A DNA stretch of 33,849 nucleotides from an uncultured Thermomicrobiales bacterium (GCA_902806405.1 CADCWL010000072.1:1-33849); one strand, 5' to 3'. Positions 9,310-18,473 are shown, counted from the stretch's first letter. The notes: generated by a model not told the origin, from the letters alone. Program-made: numbers and translations.

Positions 9310-9350
9310 GCGAGCATTAACGCCGGAAGGGGTAGGCTATCGCGCGAGGT

Positions 9351-10445
9351 CTACCGATTGCTCGCTGCGGGGCCATCGCTTACCCGCAGTTCGGCGACCG
9401 GGGTTCCGTCGCTCCACGTGCCCATGGTCCGCTGCCGGATGCTTCCGCCGAGCGCGTCATCACAGTCGAGGCCATCGTAGGCGCAGTCGATTAGCAGATC
9501 GAGCAACTTCCAGGCCCCGAACCAGTCGAGCGCGTCGGTCGTGCTTCCTCGCCCCTTGGTCTGGGGAAAGAGGTGGTCCGCCCGCAAGGGCGGCGACCCG
9601 TGATGGTCGCTTACCACCGTCACGTAATCTCGGTCAGCGGCGGGGACCGAGGTCGTCCCCGCCCAAATCCGCTTTGCCGCTCCGTCCCCAACCACATTGT
9701 CGGCGTCCCCCACCAGAACCAGGAGCTTGGTGGTGGCCGGTACCCGAGCGAGATCGGGTAGCGGCGCCCCTTGCCCCTCCGAAAGCGGAGGGCACCCGCC
9801 GCATCCACCCGGCTCCACCGCCATCACCACGTCGGCCGGGGGCACCCTAGCAGCGCTGGCCACGGCCGCGTAACCGATTGCCAGCACCCCACCAAGCGAA
9901 TGACCGACGACCGCCAGCCGCGTCAGGTCGACGTTGCCCCCCCCGCTCGACCGCAGTGACGCCAGGGCGCTGCGCACCGCGCCGATTGTGTTCGGGAGAA
10001 AGGTGCTCCAGTCGTCGCCGAGCGGAGTGGCGCGCTGATAATCGGGATAGACGACGACCGCCCCTCTGCGGACAATGTGATCGATCCAGAGCCGGTACCG
10101 CTCCGGGTCGACCGCCGTGAAGCCGTGCAGAAACAGGACGAGGGGCAAGGGATTGTCTGCGTCACCCCGGTTCTGATCAACCGGGCCCGCGGGCTCGAAG
10201 AGCCAGAAACCGAGCGGGGCGGACCCGCTCCTTGTGACCACGACCTCCTCGAACCGCCCCGCAGCGCCGCCCGGTCCCGATGGAGGTTGTCGCGGCGGGA
10301 GCGGCAATTCCTCCGCTCCTTGCGCTGCCCCGGCATCCGGCGGCGGCACCCTGCCAGCCAAGACCACGAACAGGGCAAGAAGGACCCCGAGCCGCGACGA
10401 GCGCCGCTTCACGAGCGGTCCACTCTGATCGGTTTCGACCGCCAT
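9351..10445 (-). CDS. Secreted alpha/beta hydrolase
   Basis: The 364-residue protein starts with a basic stretch (VKRRSSR) and a hydrophobic helix (LGVLLALFVVLAG) ending near DAGAAQG, a likely export signal. The fold is alpha/beta hydrolase: an oxyanion LFLHGF motif, nucleophile elbow GHSLGG with Ser183, acid in LVGDADNV (Asp247 or Asp249), and a candidate His in RADHLF (291). The region resembles dienelactone-hydrolase/chlorophyllase-like esterases. Several cysteines (CGGC; CAYDGLDC) could form disulfides outside the cell. The ATG at 10445 is taken as start; GTG at 10412 gives a more compact signal peptide and is almost as likely. Substrate unknown. Confidence 0.8.
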   Translation of the reverse strand: MAVETDQSGPLVKRRSSRLGVLLALFVVLAGRVPPPDAGAAQGAEELPLPPRQPPSGPGGAAGRFEEVVVTRSGSAPLGFWLFEPAGPVDQNRGDADNPLPLVLFLHGFTAVDPERYRLWIDHIVRRGAVVVYPDYQRATPLGDDWSTFLPNTIGAVRSALASLRSSGGGNVDLTRLAVVGHSLGGVLAIGYAAVASAARVPPADVVMAVEPGGCGGCPPLSEGQGAPLPDLARVPATTKLLVLVGDADNVVGDGAAKRIWAGTTSVPAADRDYVTVVSDHHGSPPLRADHLFPQTKGRGSTTDALDWFGAWKLLDLLIDCAYDGLDCDDALGGSIRQRTMGTWSDGTPVAELRVSDGPAASNR

Positions 10446-10671
10446 CGCGACGGACTCATACGGCGCGTTCCCCCGTCGGTGATCTCCCACCGCGGCGATC
10501 GGATCGCCGCCGCCGCCGCTCCAGCCACCCCATGGTACATATAGCTGTTGGCCCATGAGGGAACACCGGTCGGCCGTCGTGGCATCGGTGCCGTGCCTTA
10601 GTACTCGGTTACGGCCTCTCATCGGACGACACGCTGATCTGCCATCAGCCAGCGGCGACGAAAGGATCGGC

Positions 10672-11481
10672 GTGTCGGCTCACCCGCCCATCGTGATCGC
10701 CGTCGCTCTTGGCGACGATACCCGGTCGGCGCTTTCAAGCGGGCTAACCATCGCCGACCGCGAATTGGGAGGCCCGTGGCCGATTGGATCGAAGATCCTC
10801 GTCCTACGCGCGATCAGCGGGCCGGATGCCGTCGTTGCCACTGAAGTCCTTGTGGATTACCTCCGCCGGCGTTCCGATGTCACCGTCGCTTCGCTGGCAC
10901 CCATGCCGCTGCTCGGCGCCCGCTCGATCCTCGGCCGGCGTGCGGACTGGGTCGCCGTCGACCTTCCCGACCATTTTCGTCGTCGAACCCCTCTACGTCT
11001 CCCCCGCGATGTTGCGGCAGCGACTCAGCGCGCACTGGTGACGTCTTTGCCCGGCGACGGGACCGGGCGTGGCAGCCGACCAATGCTCGCCCTGACCCGG
11101 TTTGTCCACCCATCCCAGCGACTAGCGGCCGTTCTCGACGCTGGACCGTCCGGCACCGTCGCCGCCATCGGGAGCTTTTTCGCCCCCCGACCGATCGCGC
11201 TCGTCGGGAGCCGCCGCGGTCGGCCCCTCGCCGTCGTCACGTCCGACCTTGTGGCCGCCGAGCTCGCCTGGTTGGCCCTCGCGGTGGACTGCCCCCGCGC
11301 CGAGGCTGCGCTGATTGGACCGTGGGAGGATGCGATCGTCCAGAGCGCAACGGGGCACGATGTTGGCGCCCGGATCCCCTCGCAACTTGCCCTCGTCGCG
11401 CCGGTTGAAGCAGATGCGGGACGGCGGGCCGTCGCCGAGGGCCTCCTCGATCTCCTCCGCCTCCGGCTCGGGATCCGCTGA
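10672..11481 (+). CDS. Conserved hypothetical protein, remotely DUF362-like
   Basis: The 269-residue protein is started at GTG 10672, with AAAGGA at 10661-10666. A longer frame from ATG 10555 would overlap the divergent hydrolase's upstream region and begins with an uncharacteristic arginine-rich stretch. The order of elements resembles DUF362: a GSKILVLRA strand near the start, then a helix with VLVDYLRRR, and late in the protein VVTSDLVAAELAWLALAV, which looks like the DUF362 SrDPVAvDavaa element. The usual aspartate after the serine is not in place, and no Fe-S cysteines occur. The similarity is weak and could be misleading. No membrane helices or signal peptide are seen. Confidence 0.55.
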   Translation: MSAHPPIVIAVALGDDTRSALSSGLTIADRELGGPWPIGSKILVLRAISGPDAVVATEVLVDYLRRRSDVTVASLAPMPLLGARSILGRRADWVAVDLPDHFRRRTPLRLPRDVAAATQRALVTSLPGDGTGRGSRPMLALTRFVHPSQRLAAVLDAGPSGTVAAIGSFFAPRPIALVGSRRGRPLAVVTSDLVAAELAWLALAVDCPRAEAALIGPWEDAIVQSATGHDVGARIPSQLALVAPVEADAGRRAVAEGLLDLLRLRLGIR

Positions 11482-11634
11482 TACCGCACCCGCGTGAGCG
11501 TAGCTGGCACCTGGGATGCGAAACGACGGAATGGCTCTGCTCGCCTGGGGTTGCGGCGGACTACGGCACCCCGCGGATCCGCCCCCAGTCGCGAAGAACC
11601 GTCCGATCAAATCAGCCCATGAGGACTGCTGGCG

Positions 11635-12333
11635 ATGAGCGTCCCGGTCACCGCGATTCCCGTCTCATCGGCCGGCTCCTCGGAGCGCGCCCAGTTCATT
11701 CGCCGCACCTATGGGCACCTCGCCCTCGCCATTCTTGCCTTCGCCGGGCTCGAGTCCCAGCTCCTTCGCTGGCCCGGCGCACAGGAACTGGCCCAGCGGA
11801 TGACCCAGGGCTACAACTGGCTCCTCGTCATGGCCGCCTTTGCCTTCGTCGCGACGATCGCCGACCGTTGGGCACGGAACGCAACATCGATCGGGCAGCA
11901 GTACCTCGGCCTCGCACTGGCGATAGTCGCCCAGGCCGTCCTCTTTCTGCCCCTCCTCCTGGGGATCGCGGAGGAGGCCCGCGGGAGCGTCGTCTCCTCG
12001 GCGGGCATCATCACGCTGTTGTTGGCCGCGGGTCTGACCGCCGTCGTTGTCGTCACGCGAAAAGACTTTTCGTTCCTGCGGACGACGCTGGTCGTCACCG
12101 GGTTTGTCGCCCTCGGCCTCATTGTCGCGTCCATCCTGATCGGCTTGGATCTCGGTCTCGGTTTCGCCGCCGCGATGGTCGCGTTCGCCGCCGGCTCCAT
12201 CCTCTACCAGACCTCGAACGTGCTACGTGCCTACCGGACGGACCAGCACGTTGCCGCCTCGCTCTCGCTGTTCGCGTCGGTCGCCCTCCTCTTCTGGTGG
12301 GTCGTGAACATCGCGGCCGGACAGCGCCGTTGA
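11635..12333 (+). CDS. Bax inhibitor-1/YccA family membrane protein
   Basis: The 232-residue protein has seven hydrophobic segments after a short N-terminal tail containing RAQFIRRTYGHLALAI, the usual entry to helix 1 of BI-1/YccA/YetJ proteins (seven-helix, some pH-gated calcium channels). The ATG at 11635 follows GAGG at 11621-11624. Helix 6-7 features such as SILYQTSNVLRAYRTDQH fit the family's conserved tyrosine and acidic positions. It stands alone between the DUF362-like gene and uvrC, and is followed by a hairpin. Family assignment is good; the ion or partner is unknown. Confidence 0.85.
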   Translation: MSVPVTAIPVSSAGSSERAQFIRRTYGHLALAILAFAGLESQLLRWPGAQELAQRMTQGYNWLLVMAAFAFVATIADRWARNATSIGQQYLGLALAIVAQAVLFLPLLLGIAEEARGSVVSSAGIITLLLAAGLTAVVVVTRKDFSFLRTTLVVTGFVALGLIVASILIGLDLGLGFAAAMVAFAAGSILYQTSNVLRAYRTDQHVAASLSLFASVALLFWWVVNIAAGQRR

Positions 12334-12360
12334 CCCGGGCGGGAGAGCGGTCGCCGTGAC

Positions 12361-12389
12361 AGCGGAGGGGCATGAAGACCTCCCCCGCT
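12361..12389 (+). terminator. Probable terminator hairpin after BI-1 gene
   Basis: The arm AGCGGAGGGG (12361-12370) pairs with CTCCCCCGCT (12380-12389) with one A/C mismatch and one G-U pair. It begins 28 bases after the BI-1 stop and has no T-run after it. It lies just before the uvrC promoter, which fits a boundary between the two units. Confidence 0.4.
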
Positions 12390-12434
12390 CGCACACGCTC
12401 CGTCGTTCTGCCTCTTCCGTCAGCCGCTACGGGC

Positions 12435-12440
12435 TATAAT
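12435..12440 (+). promoter_or_regulatory. Consensus -10 TATAAT; leaderless uvrC start
   Basis: A perfect TATAAT ends six bases before the uvrC ATG at 12447. Transcription would begin at or within a base or two of the ATG, giving a leaderless mRNA, and no Shine-Dalgarno site is present before this ATG. No convincing -35 hexamer is seen at 16-18 bases. Confidence 0.55.
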
Positions 12441-12446
12441 TCGGCC

Positions 12447-14285
12447 ATGGTCACTTCCCGCCACGACTTCTCAAGCCGGCTTCGCGCCCTTGCCCCCTCC
12501 CCTGGCGTCTACCTGATGAAGGACGCCGGCGGCAATGTCATCTACGTCGGCAAGGCGATCCGCCTCCGCGACCGGGTCCGCTCCTACTTCCAGTCGCAGA
12601 GAGGACACGACCCGAAGACGCGCGAACTCGTCGCTCACATCGCCGACTTCGACGTGATACGGACCGACACCGCGACCGAGGCGTTGATCCTCGAGAACGA
12701 ACTGATCAAGCGCTACCAACCCAAGTACAACGTCATGCTGAAAGACAGTAAGACGTACCCCTACCTGAAGATCACGAACGAGGAGTGGCCTCGAGTCGTC
12801 CTCACCCGTCAGATCGTCGACGACGGCGGTCGGTACTTCGGACCGTACACCTCCGCGGGTGCGGCGTACCGCACCTTGAACCTGCTGAATCGGCTCTTCC
12901 CCTACCGGAAGTGCGACAAGAAGATTACCGGCCACGACGACCTCTGCCTCTATTACCACCTTCACCAGTGCACCGCCCCCTGCATCTCGGCGGTGGACCG
13001 TCCGACCTACATGGAGGCGGTCGATCGGACGGCCCTCTTCCTCAACGGGCAGGCGGACGAGATCATCGGCCCTCTCGAGACGGAGATGAACCAGGCGGCG
13101 GACGCCTGGAACTTTGAACGCGCCGCGGAGCTTCGCGACCGCGTCGCCTCGGTCCGCCATGTCATCGAGCGCCAGAAGGTCGTGAGCCCGAACGGCACCA
13201 ACGCCGACGTCATCGCGGTAGCCCAAGGGGCCGGCGGCGACGCCGGGGTCCAGGTTGGCTTCCTGCGGAACGGCAAGATCCTCGGCTCCGAGTTCTTCCC
13301 GATGCGGGCGATGGTCGAAGACCGGCCGGAGGGGCTCGTGGCCGGCTTCGTCAGCCAGTTCTACGCCGACGCGGCCGTTGTCCCCCCGGTCCTTCTCCTC
13401 GAACACCCGCTGCCTGAGGCGGAGGCGGACGTGATTGGCGCCTGGCTGCGGGAGCGCCGCGGCGGTGCCGTGACCGTCACCGTCCCCCAGCGGGGCCAGA
13501 AACGAGAACTGGTCGAGATGGTGGCCAAGAGCGCGTTGGAGAATCTGGAACAGAGCCGTCTCAAGTTCCTCTCTGACGAGCAGAAGCTGACGGGCGCCAT
13601 GGCCGAGCTTGGGGACGCGCTCGAGTTGCCGCGCATGCCGCGCCGCATCGAATGTTTCGACATCTCGAATCTGCAGGGCACGAACCCCGTCGCCAGCATG
13701 GTCGTCGTCGAAGACGGTCGCCCCGCGAAGAAGGAGTACCGCCGCTTCACGATCAAGACGGTCGAGGGGAGCAATGACTTCGCGATGATGCAGGAGGTCA
13801 TCGGGCGGCGCTTCCGCCGCGCCGCCGACGTCACCGACGAGCACGCCGGGAAGTGGACGGCCCTCCCCGACCTCGTCATCGTGGACGGCGGCAAGGGGCA
13901 GTTGAACGCCGCCCTCGAAACGCTGCGTGAGCTCGGCGTCTCCGGTCAGCCGATCGTCGGCCTCGCCAAGGAGAACGAGGAACTGTTCCTCCCGGGTCGC
14001 CGCGACCCGGTCGTCCTGCCCCGCGACTCGCAGGCGCTTTTCCTCGTCCAGAGGGTCCGGGACGAGGCGCACCGTTTCGCCGTCTCCTTCCACCGTCAGC
14101 GCCGCTCGAAGGCGACGTTCCACTCGCGCCTCGACGACGTCCCCGGCGTCGGTCCCAAGCGCAAGCAGGCGTTGATCCGACGCTTCGGCACAGTGAAGGC
14201 CGTGAAGAACGCCACGGAGCAGGAGCTGACGGCGGTCGCCGGCATTACCCCCGCGCTCGCGGCTCAGATCAAGGCCGCGCTCTAA
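12447..14285 (+). CDS. uvrC: UvrABC system protein C
   Basis: The 612-residue protein is the dual-incision nuclease subunit of nucleotide excision repair. The GIY-YIG domain for the 3' cut is at about 15-95 (PGVYLMKDAGGNVIYVGKA), followed by the four-cysteine Fe-S cluster region (RKC, DLC, HQC, APC). The UVR motif that binds UvrB (FERAAELRDRV) follows near 205-240. The RNase H-like domain for the 5' cut has ECFDISNLQGT and DLVIVDGGKGQ, and the C-terminus has tandem helix-hairpin-helix motifs (DDVPGVGPKRKQ, VAGITPALAA). The start at 12447 fits the family N-terminus; an ATG at 12372 in the same frame would lie upstream of the -10 box. It heads a long plus-strand run. Confidence 0.97.
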   Translation: MVTSRHDFSSRLRALAPSPGVYLMKDAGGNVIYVGKAIRLRDRVRSYFQSQRGHDPKTRELVAHIADFDVIRTDTATEALILENELIKRYQPKYNVMLKDSKTYPYLKITNEEWPRVVLTRQIVDDGGRYFGPYTSAGAAYRTLNLLNRLFPYRKCDKKITGHDDLCLYYHLHQCTAPCISAVDRPTYMEAVDRTALFLNGQADEIIGPLETEMNQAADAWNFERAAELRDRVASVRHVIERQKVVSPNGTNADVIAVAQGAGGDAGVQVGFLRNGKILGSEFFPMRAMVEDRPEGLVAGFVSQFYADAAVVPPVLLLEHPLPEAEADVIGAWLRERRGGAVTVTVPQRGQKRELVEMVAKSALENLEQSRLKFLSDEQKLTGAMAELGDALELPRMPRRIECFDISNLQGTNPVASMVVVEDGRPAKKEYRRFTIKTVEGSNDFAMMQEVIGRRFRRAADVTDEHAGKWTALPDLVIVDGGKGQLNAALETLRELGVSGQPIVGLAKENEELFLPGRRDPVVLPRDSQALFLVQRVRDEAHRFAVSFHRQRRSKATFHSRLDDVPGVGPKRKQALIRRFGTVKAVKNATEQELTAVAGITPALAAQIKAAL

Positions 14286-14286
14286 C

Positions 14287-15018
14287 GTGGCGGACGATCT
14301 GCTCCTCGGGAAGGTCGACGATGATCCCGAAGTCAGTAGTCATTCGCCTGGGAACCGCCGTGCTCCGGCGGTTGTCCTTGACGGGTTCGACGCCGAGGGC
14401 GTCGTGCGGACGGCCGACTGCCTTTTGACTGGCGGCGTCGTCGCGTTCCCAACCGACACCGTCTACGCCCTGGCCGCTTCGCTCGCGCATCCCGTTGCCC
14501 TCGACCGCATCTTCCGCCTGAAGGGTCGTCCCCGCGACAAGCCGCTCCCCGTCCTGCTCTCCGGTGTGGACCATCTCTCGTCCATCGCCCTCAATCTCGA
14601 CCAGCGGGTGACGGAACTGGTGGCCCGCTTCTGGCCCGGACCATTGACGGTGGTCGTGCCAGCCCGCCGAGGCCTGCCGGACCGCGTCATCGGTCCGCGG
14701 CATACCGTCGCGGCTCGGGTGCCGGACCACGCTCTCGCCGTCGCGGTGTTGGCCAGGGGGGGTGGCGCCGTGGCAGCCACCAGCGCCAACCGATCCGGCC
14801 TCCCGCCCGCCCGCACGGCCGAGGGGACCAAGGATCTCCTGGGAGACGGCCCGGATCTCATCCTGGACGGCGGGCCGACCCCCGGCGGAGTCCCCTCGAC
14901 AATCGTTCGGGTCGCCGAGGGCCGGCTACTCGTGGTGCGGGAAGGGGCCATCACGGCGCAGCATCTGCACGCCGCCTGGGACGATCTGTTAACCACTCGG
15001 CGGTGTGCGAACGGCTGA
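14287..15018 (+). CDS. L-threonylcarbamoyladenylate synthase (Sua5/YciO/YrdC family)
   Basis: The 243-residue protein begins at GTG 14287, one base after the uvrC stop, so it is translationally close-coupled. A 40-residue N-terminal extension precedes the YrdC fold. Family features are GGVVAFPTDTVYALA, the nucleotide-binding RIFRLKGRPRDKPLPVLL, FWPGPLTVVVPAR and AATSANRSG. These enzymes make threonylcarbamoyl-AMP for the t6A modification of ANN-decoding tRNAs. The single-domain length is like TsaC rather than two-domain Sua5. YciO-type paralogues look similar, so tsaC is probable but not certain. Confidence 0.88.
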   Translation: MADDLLLGKVDDDPEVSSHSPGNRRAPAVVLDGFDAEGVVRTADCLLTGGVVAFPTDTVYALAASLAHPVALDRIFRLKGRPRDKPLPVLLSGVDHLSSIALNLDQRVTELVARFWPGPLTVVVPARRGLPDRVIGPRHTVAARVPDHALAVAVLARGGGAVAATSANRSGLPPARTAEGTKDLLGDGPDLILDGGPTPGGVPSTIVRVAEGRLLVVREGAITAQHLHAAWDDLLTTRRCANG

Positions 15019-15078
15019 CGGTCCCGCGCGGCCCCCACCGAGCTACGGTTCGAAACGTCGCTCTCCCCGCGGGAAGGG

Positions 15079-15108
15079 TTGGCAGCATGGCCCCTTTATC
15101 GGTACGAT
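15079..15108 (+). promoter_or_regulatory. Candidate promoter before membrane protein gene
   Basis: TTGGCA (15079-15084) and TACGAT (15103-15108) are separated by 18 bases. Transcription would start near 15115, leaving about 20 bases before the ATG at 15137, enough to include its GGAAAGGG ribosome binding site. The downstream genes through rph could be read from here as well as from uvrC. Confidence 0.45.
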
Positions 15109-15136
15109 GCGCCCGGATGGGGAAAGGGTCGGATCG

Positions 15137-16162
15137 ATGACATCGCGTTTTGCGACCAATCCGGCCGACCGCGACGCGAGCCGACTCACCACGGACCGCG
15201 TAGCCCGGGAGCCGACCATCGCGGACCGAGACCCTCGTTCCGGCTCCTCCCTGACCGAGGAAGGCCTTCCCGGTCCGCCGGGCACCGCCCGCCCCAGCAG
15301 TCGCCCCGACCTCGGACCCCCAAGCCCCGGCGTTCAACCCGTCGATCAGCCAGGCTCCGGTCTGGGCCTGATCGTCAGTCTCGTCGTCGCCGCGGTGGTC
15401 CTCGTGCTCGCAATCTACGTGCAGGGCGACGGGAACGGCAGTCGCCTTCCGCTCGCTCAGCAGACGAACGCGCTCTACTGGCTGATAGGGGCATTCGCCG
15501 TCCTCCTCGCGTCCGGGGGCGCTCTCTACGCAGACCGCACCGCCGCGCGGGCGGCGAGCGCCATCGGGCGGTCCCGATCGGACAAGGAGCTGCCGACGGC
15601 GTGGACTGTCCCTGCAGTCGCCACCGCCGCCGCGGTCCTGCTCGTTGCCACTTACCACAACGTCACCATGCTCGTCGCCGGGCCCCTGATCGCGTTTCTG
15701 GGCAACGCGGGGGCGCTCTTCTCTCGCGATCTCCTCGACGATGCCGGTGACGCGGCGCAACGGACGGCCACGACCATCCACACCCTCGTCATACACGCGG
15801 TCGCCTTCCTCGCGCTGGGCGGTGTCTACCTCAACAAGCTCCCCACCCCTCTCTCCGCCCTCCTCGCCGCAATGATCGGCGGCCTCCTGACGCTGGAGAC
15901 GCTGGAGCGGGGCGACGCCGACCTGGAGACCCGCTGGCTCTACGCGGTGCTCGCCGGGTGGGGGTTGGCTCTTGCCGCCGTGGCCCTCAACTGGTGGCAG
16001 ACCTACGGCTGGACCGGGGGCGCAGTTCTCCTCGTCTGCTTCTACCTTGGCTCCGGTGTTCTCCTGGCCCGCACCCAGCGCTCGATCGTCCGCGGGCGTG
16101 ATTTGATCGAGTTCGGCGTCGTCAGCCTCGTTGCCTTTGTCGTCCTGGCAGCGACGGCGTGA
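15137..16162 (+). CDS. Polytopic membrane protein of unknown function
   Basis: The 341-residue product has a polar, proline/serine/arginine-rich N-terminus of about 75 residues that should be disordered, then roughly ten hydrophobic segments of 18-22 residues. The ATG at 15137 is chosen for its GGAAAGGG site at 15121-15128; an in-frame ATG at 15107 coincides with the -10 box. I see no catalytic motif; a few charged residues sit between helices (FSRDLLDDAGD, LERGDADLETRW). It is followed after 10 bases by a small coiled-coil gene and then rarA. I do not recognise the family. Confidence 0.75.
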   Translation: MTSRFATNPADRDASRLTTDRVAREPTIADRDPRSGSSLTEEGLPGPPGTARPSSRPDLGPPSPGVQPVDQPGSGLGLIVSLVVAAVVLVLAIYVQGDGNGSRLPLAQQTNALYWLIGAFAVLLASGGALYADRTAARAASAIGRSRSDKELPTAWTVPAVATAAAVLLVATYHNVTMLVAGPLIAFLGNAGALFSRDLLDDAGDAAQRTATTIHTLVIHAVAFLALGGVYLNKLPTPLSALLAAMIGGLLTLETLERGDADLETRWLYAVLAGWGLALAAVALNWWQTYGWTGGAVLLVCFYLGSGVLLARTQRSIVRGRDLIEFGVVSLVAFVVLAATA

Positions 16163-16172
16163 GCGGATCGAG

Positions 16173-16358
16173 ATGACTGCTCGACCCACCAAGAACGTCG
16201 AACCGCAGGATCGCGATCTCTACTCCCTGCTGGAGGAGATGGACCGCCTCGAGGACGTGCTGGAGGAGATGACCGAGCTCGGCGTCGCTTCCCGGTCCGA
16301 GATCGAGCTCCGGCTCGCCGCGCTGAACCGCGAAGTCGACGAACGCTCTGATGTCTGA
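16173..16358 (+). CDS. Small acidic coiled-coil protein, 61 aa
   Basis: The gene starts at ATG 16173 and overlaps the rarA start by eight bases, so the two are translationally coupled. Residues 14-58 are almost entirely helical and charged, with leucine/valine spacing (LLEEMDRLEDVLEEM, then IELRLAALNREV) that fits a short antiparallel or dimeric coiled coil broken by ELGVASRSE. No known domain is recognised. Coupling to rarA suggests, without proving, a partner or regulator of that ATPase. Confidence 0.65.
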   Translation: MTARPTKNVEPQDRDLYSLLEEMDRLEDVLEEMTELGVASRSEIELRLAALNREVDERSDV

Positions 16359-17709
16359 CGTTCGAACGCCCGATCTCTTCGAGGCCAATCGACGGCAGCG
16401 GTTGGTCGATCGGGCGCCACTCGCCACCAGAATGCGGCCCCGCACGCTCGACGAGCTGGTCGGACACCACGCCGTCGTCGGTCCCGGGTCGCTCCTCCGC
16501 CGCGCGATCGAAGCGGACCGGCTGTCATCGTTGATCCTTTGGGGTCCCCCCGGAGCCGGCAAGACGACCCTTGCCCGCATCGTCGCCGCCTCGACGAAAG
16601 CGCATTTCGCCGCCGTGAGCGCCGTCACCTCCGGCGTCGCCGACCTTCGGACCGCGATCAGAGAGGCGACCGACCGGCTCGGCATGAACGGGGACCGGAC
16701 GGTCCTCTTCATCGACGAAATCCACCGCTTCAACAAGGCACAGCAGGACGCAATCCTTCCCTTCGTCGAGGACGGGACGGTCATCCTGATCGGTGCCACC
16801 ACGGAGAACCCCTCCTTCGAGGTGAACGCGCCCCTCCTCTCCCGCTCACGTGTCGTCGTCTTGAACCCTCTCGGCGATGAGGAGATCAAGACCGTCGTTA
16901 CCCGAGCGTTGGTCGACGCCGAACGCGGGCTGGGGCGGGAGCACCTCCTCCTTGCCGACGACGCGCTCGCCCTCCTCGTCAACCTCGCCAACGGCGACGC
17001 CCGTTTCGCCCTCAACACGCTGGAGTTCGCCGCCTCCGGCGTCGGCTACGGGGAAACCCCGACGATTACCGCCGATCTCGTCCGTGAAGCGGCGCAGCGG
17101 CGGGCGGCCACATACGACAAAGCGGGAGACGGTCACTTCGACGCCATCTCCGCCCTCCACAAGACGCTGCGGGGATCCGACCCCGACGCCGCGCTCTACT
17201 GGCTCGCCCGCATGCTGGAGCGGGGTGACGACCCCCTCTACGTCGCCCGCCGCCTCGTCCGCTTCGCCTCCGAAGACGTCGGCCTCGCGGCCCCCGACGC
17301 GCTCCCGCTGGCGATGGCGGCGCAGCAGGCCGTCCACTTCCTTGGCATGCCGGAGGGGGCTTTGGCGCTCGCCGAGCTCGCCGTCTTTCTGGCACTCGCC
17401 CCGAAGAGCAACGCCGTCTACCGTGGCTACGGCGCCGCCCGCGACGACGTCGCCGCGACCCGCAACGACCCCGTCCCGCTCCATCTTCGGAACGCCCCAA
17501 CGGCGACGATGCGCGAGGCGGGCTTCGGGCAGGGGTATCGATATGCCCACGACCACGAAGGGGGCGTCGTTGCCCAGCAGAACCTACCCGCCAACCTGGC
17601 AGGTCGCCGCTATTACAGCCCAACGGACCGCGGTTTCGAGGAGGAGTTGGGCCGACGCTTCGAACGAATCCGCGCCGTCTACGCCTCGGCCGTCGACCCC
17701 TCGCCGTGA
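16351..17709 (+). CDS. rarA: Replication-associated recombination protein A (RarA/MgsA), AAA+ ATPase
   Basis: The 452-residue AAA+ protein acts at stalled replication forks, related to clamp-loader subunits and to eukaryotic Mgs1/WRNIP1. Motifs are [11 protein letters not shown] near the N-terminus, Walker A GPPGAGKT (65-72), Walker [11 protein letters not shown] (118-127), sensor 1 GATTENPSF and the arginine-finger region APLLSRSRV. The C-terminal oligomerisation domain shows [16 protein letters not shown] and YKYAHDH-like [10 protein letters not shown]. Length is typical. The start overlaps the end of the small coiled-coil gene, and the stop overlaps the start of rph (GTGA), so the three form one operon. 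Confidence 0.95.
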   Translation: MSDVRTPDLFEANRRQRLVDRAPLATRMRPRTLDELVGHHAVVGPGSLLRRAIEADRLSSLILWGPPGAGKTTLARIVAASTKAHFAAVSAVTSGVADLRTAIREATDRLGMNGDRTVLFIDEIHRFNKAQQDAILPFVEDGTVILIGATTENPSFEVNAPLLSRSRVVVLNPLGDEEIKTVVTRALVDAERGLGREHLLLADDALALLVNLANGDARFALNTLEFAASGVGYGETPTITADLVREAAQRRAATYDKAGDGHFDAISALHKTLRGSDPDAALYWLARMLERGDDPLYVARRLVRFASEDVGLAAPDALPLAMAAQQAVHFLGMPEGALALAELAVFLALAPKSNAVYRGYGAARDDVAATRNDPVPLHLRNAPTATMREAGFGQGYRYAHDHEGGVVAQQNLPANLAGRRYYSPTDRGFEEELGRRFERIRAVYASAVDPSP

Positions 17710-18473
17710 CCGATCTTCCCCAACCCCAACGCCGGGGCGGACGCGGAGCTGACGGTCTACGTCCGCTCGAGATCAGCCCCGGTGCAACGACGTACGCCGA
17801 AGGGTCGGCCCTGATCCGACTGGGTGAGACGCATGTCCTCTGCACCGCGTCGGTGGACGAGCGCGTCCCCCGGTGGCTCGCGGGGCAGGGTCGCGGTTGG
17901 GTCACGGCCGAGTACAGCATGCTCCCCCGAGCGACGCGACAACGGACGGCCCGCGAAGCGGTCGTCGGCAAACAGGGCGGCCGCACCGTGGAGATCCAGC
18001 GGTTGATCGGTCGCTCGCTTCGCGCCGCGGTCGATCTCGCCGCCCTTGGCGAACGGCAGATCGTCGTTGACTGCGACGTCCTCCAGGCGGATGGTGGCAC
18101 CCGCTGCGCCTCGATCACCGGCGGTTACGTGGCCCTCGCCCTGGCCATTCACCGTCTACGGTCCGAGAAGGGGGTGCGACGCGACCCACTCCGGCGCGCC
18201 GTCGCCGCCGTAAGCGTCGGCGTCATCGGCGGCGTTTCGCTACTCGACCTCGACTATGCCGAGGACGCTTCCGCCGACGTGGACTTCAACGTGGTGATGA
18301 CGGACGCCGGTGCCTTCGTCGAACTCCAGGGCACCGCCGAGAGGGACCCATTCGACCGCTCCACCCTTGACGACCTGCTCCGGTTCGCCGGCTCGGGTCT
18401 CGCCGCGCTCTTTGCAGCGCAGGAAGCCGCAATCCGTGCCGCGGTAACGCCGCCATCGCCGGGTCGGGGCTAG
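17706..18473 (+). CDS. rph: Ribonuclease PH
   Basis: The 255-residue phosphorolytic 3'-5' exoribonuclease trims tRNA 3' ends. It starts with GTG overlapping the rarA stop by four bases. Family landmarks are the early [12 protein letters not shown] strand, CTASV-E-VP, the [15 protein letters not shown] segment, the [14 protein letters not shown] helix, [13 protein letters not shown] and the SVGVIGG...[20 protein letters not shown] core, which contains the metal/phosphate-binding aspartates. Length matches the family. The stop codon shares the palindrome CTAG with the stop of the convergent aminotransferase-like gene. Confidence 0.95.
   Translation: MTDLPQPQRRGGRGADGLRPLEISPGATTYAEGSALIRLGETHVLCTASVDERVPRWLAGQGRGWVTAEYSMLPRATRQRTAREAVVGKQGGRTVEIQRLIGRSLRAAVDLAALGERQIVVDCDVLQADGGTRCASITGGYVALALAIHRLRSEKGVRRDPLRRAVAAVSVGVIGGVSLLDLDYAEDASADVDFNVVMTDAGAFVELQGTAERDPFDRSTLDDLLRFAGSGLAALFAAQEAAIRAAVTPPSPGRG

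Noticed and set aside
12471-14123. 550-codon frame antisense to uvrC
   Set aside because: It mirrors codon structure of a strongly supported gene, as expected in GC-rich DNA, with no recognisable domain.
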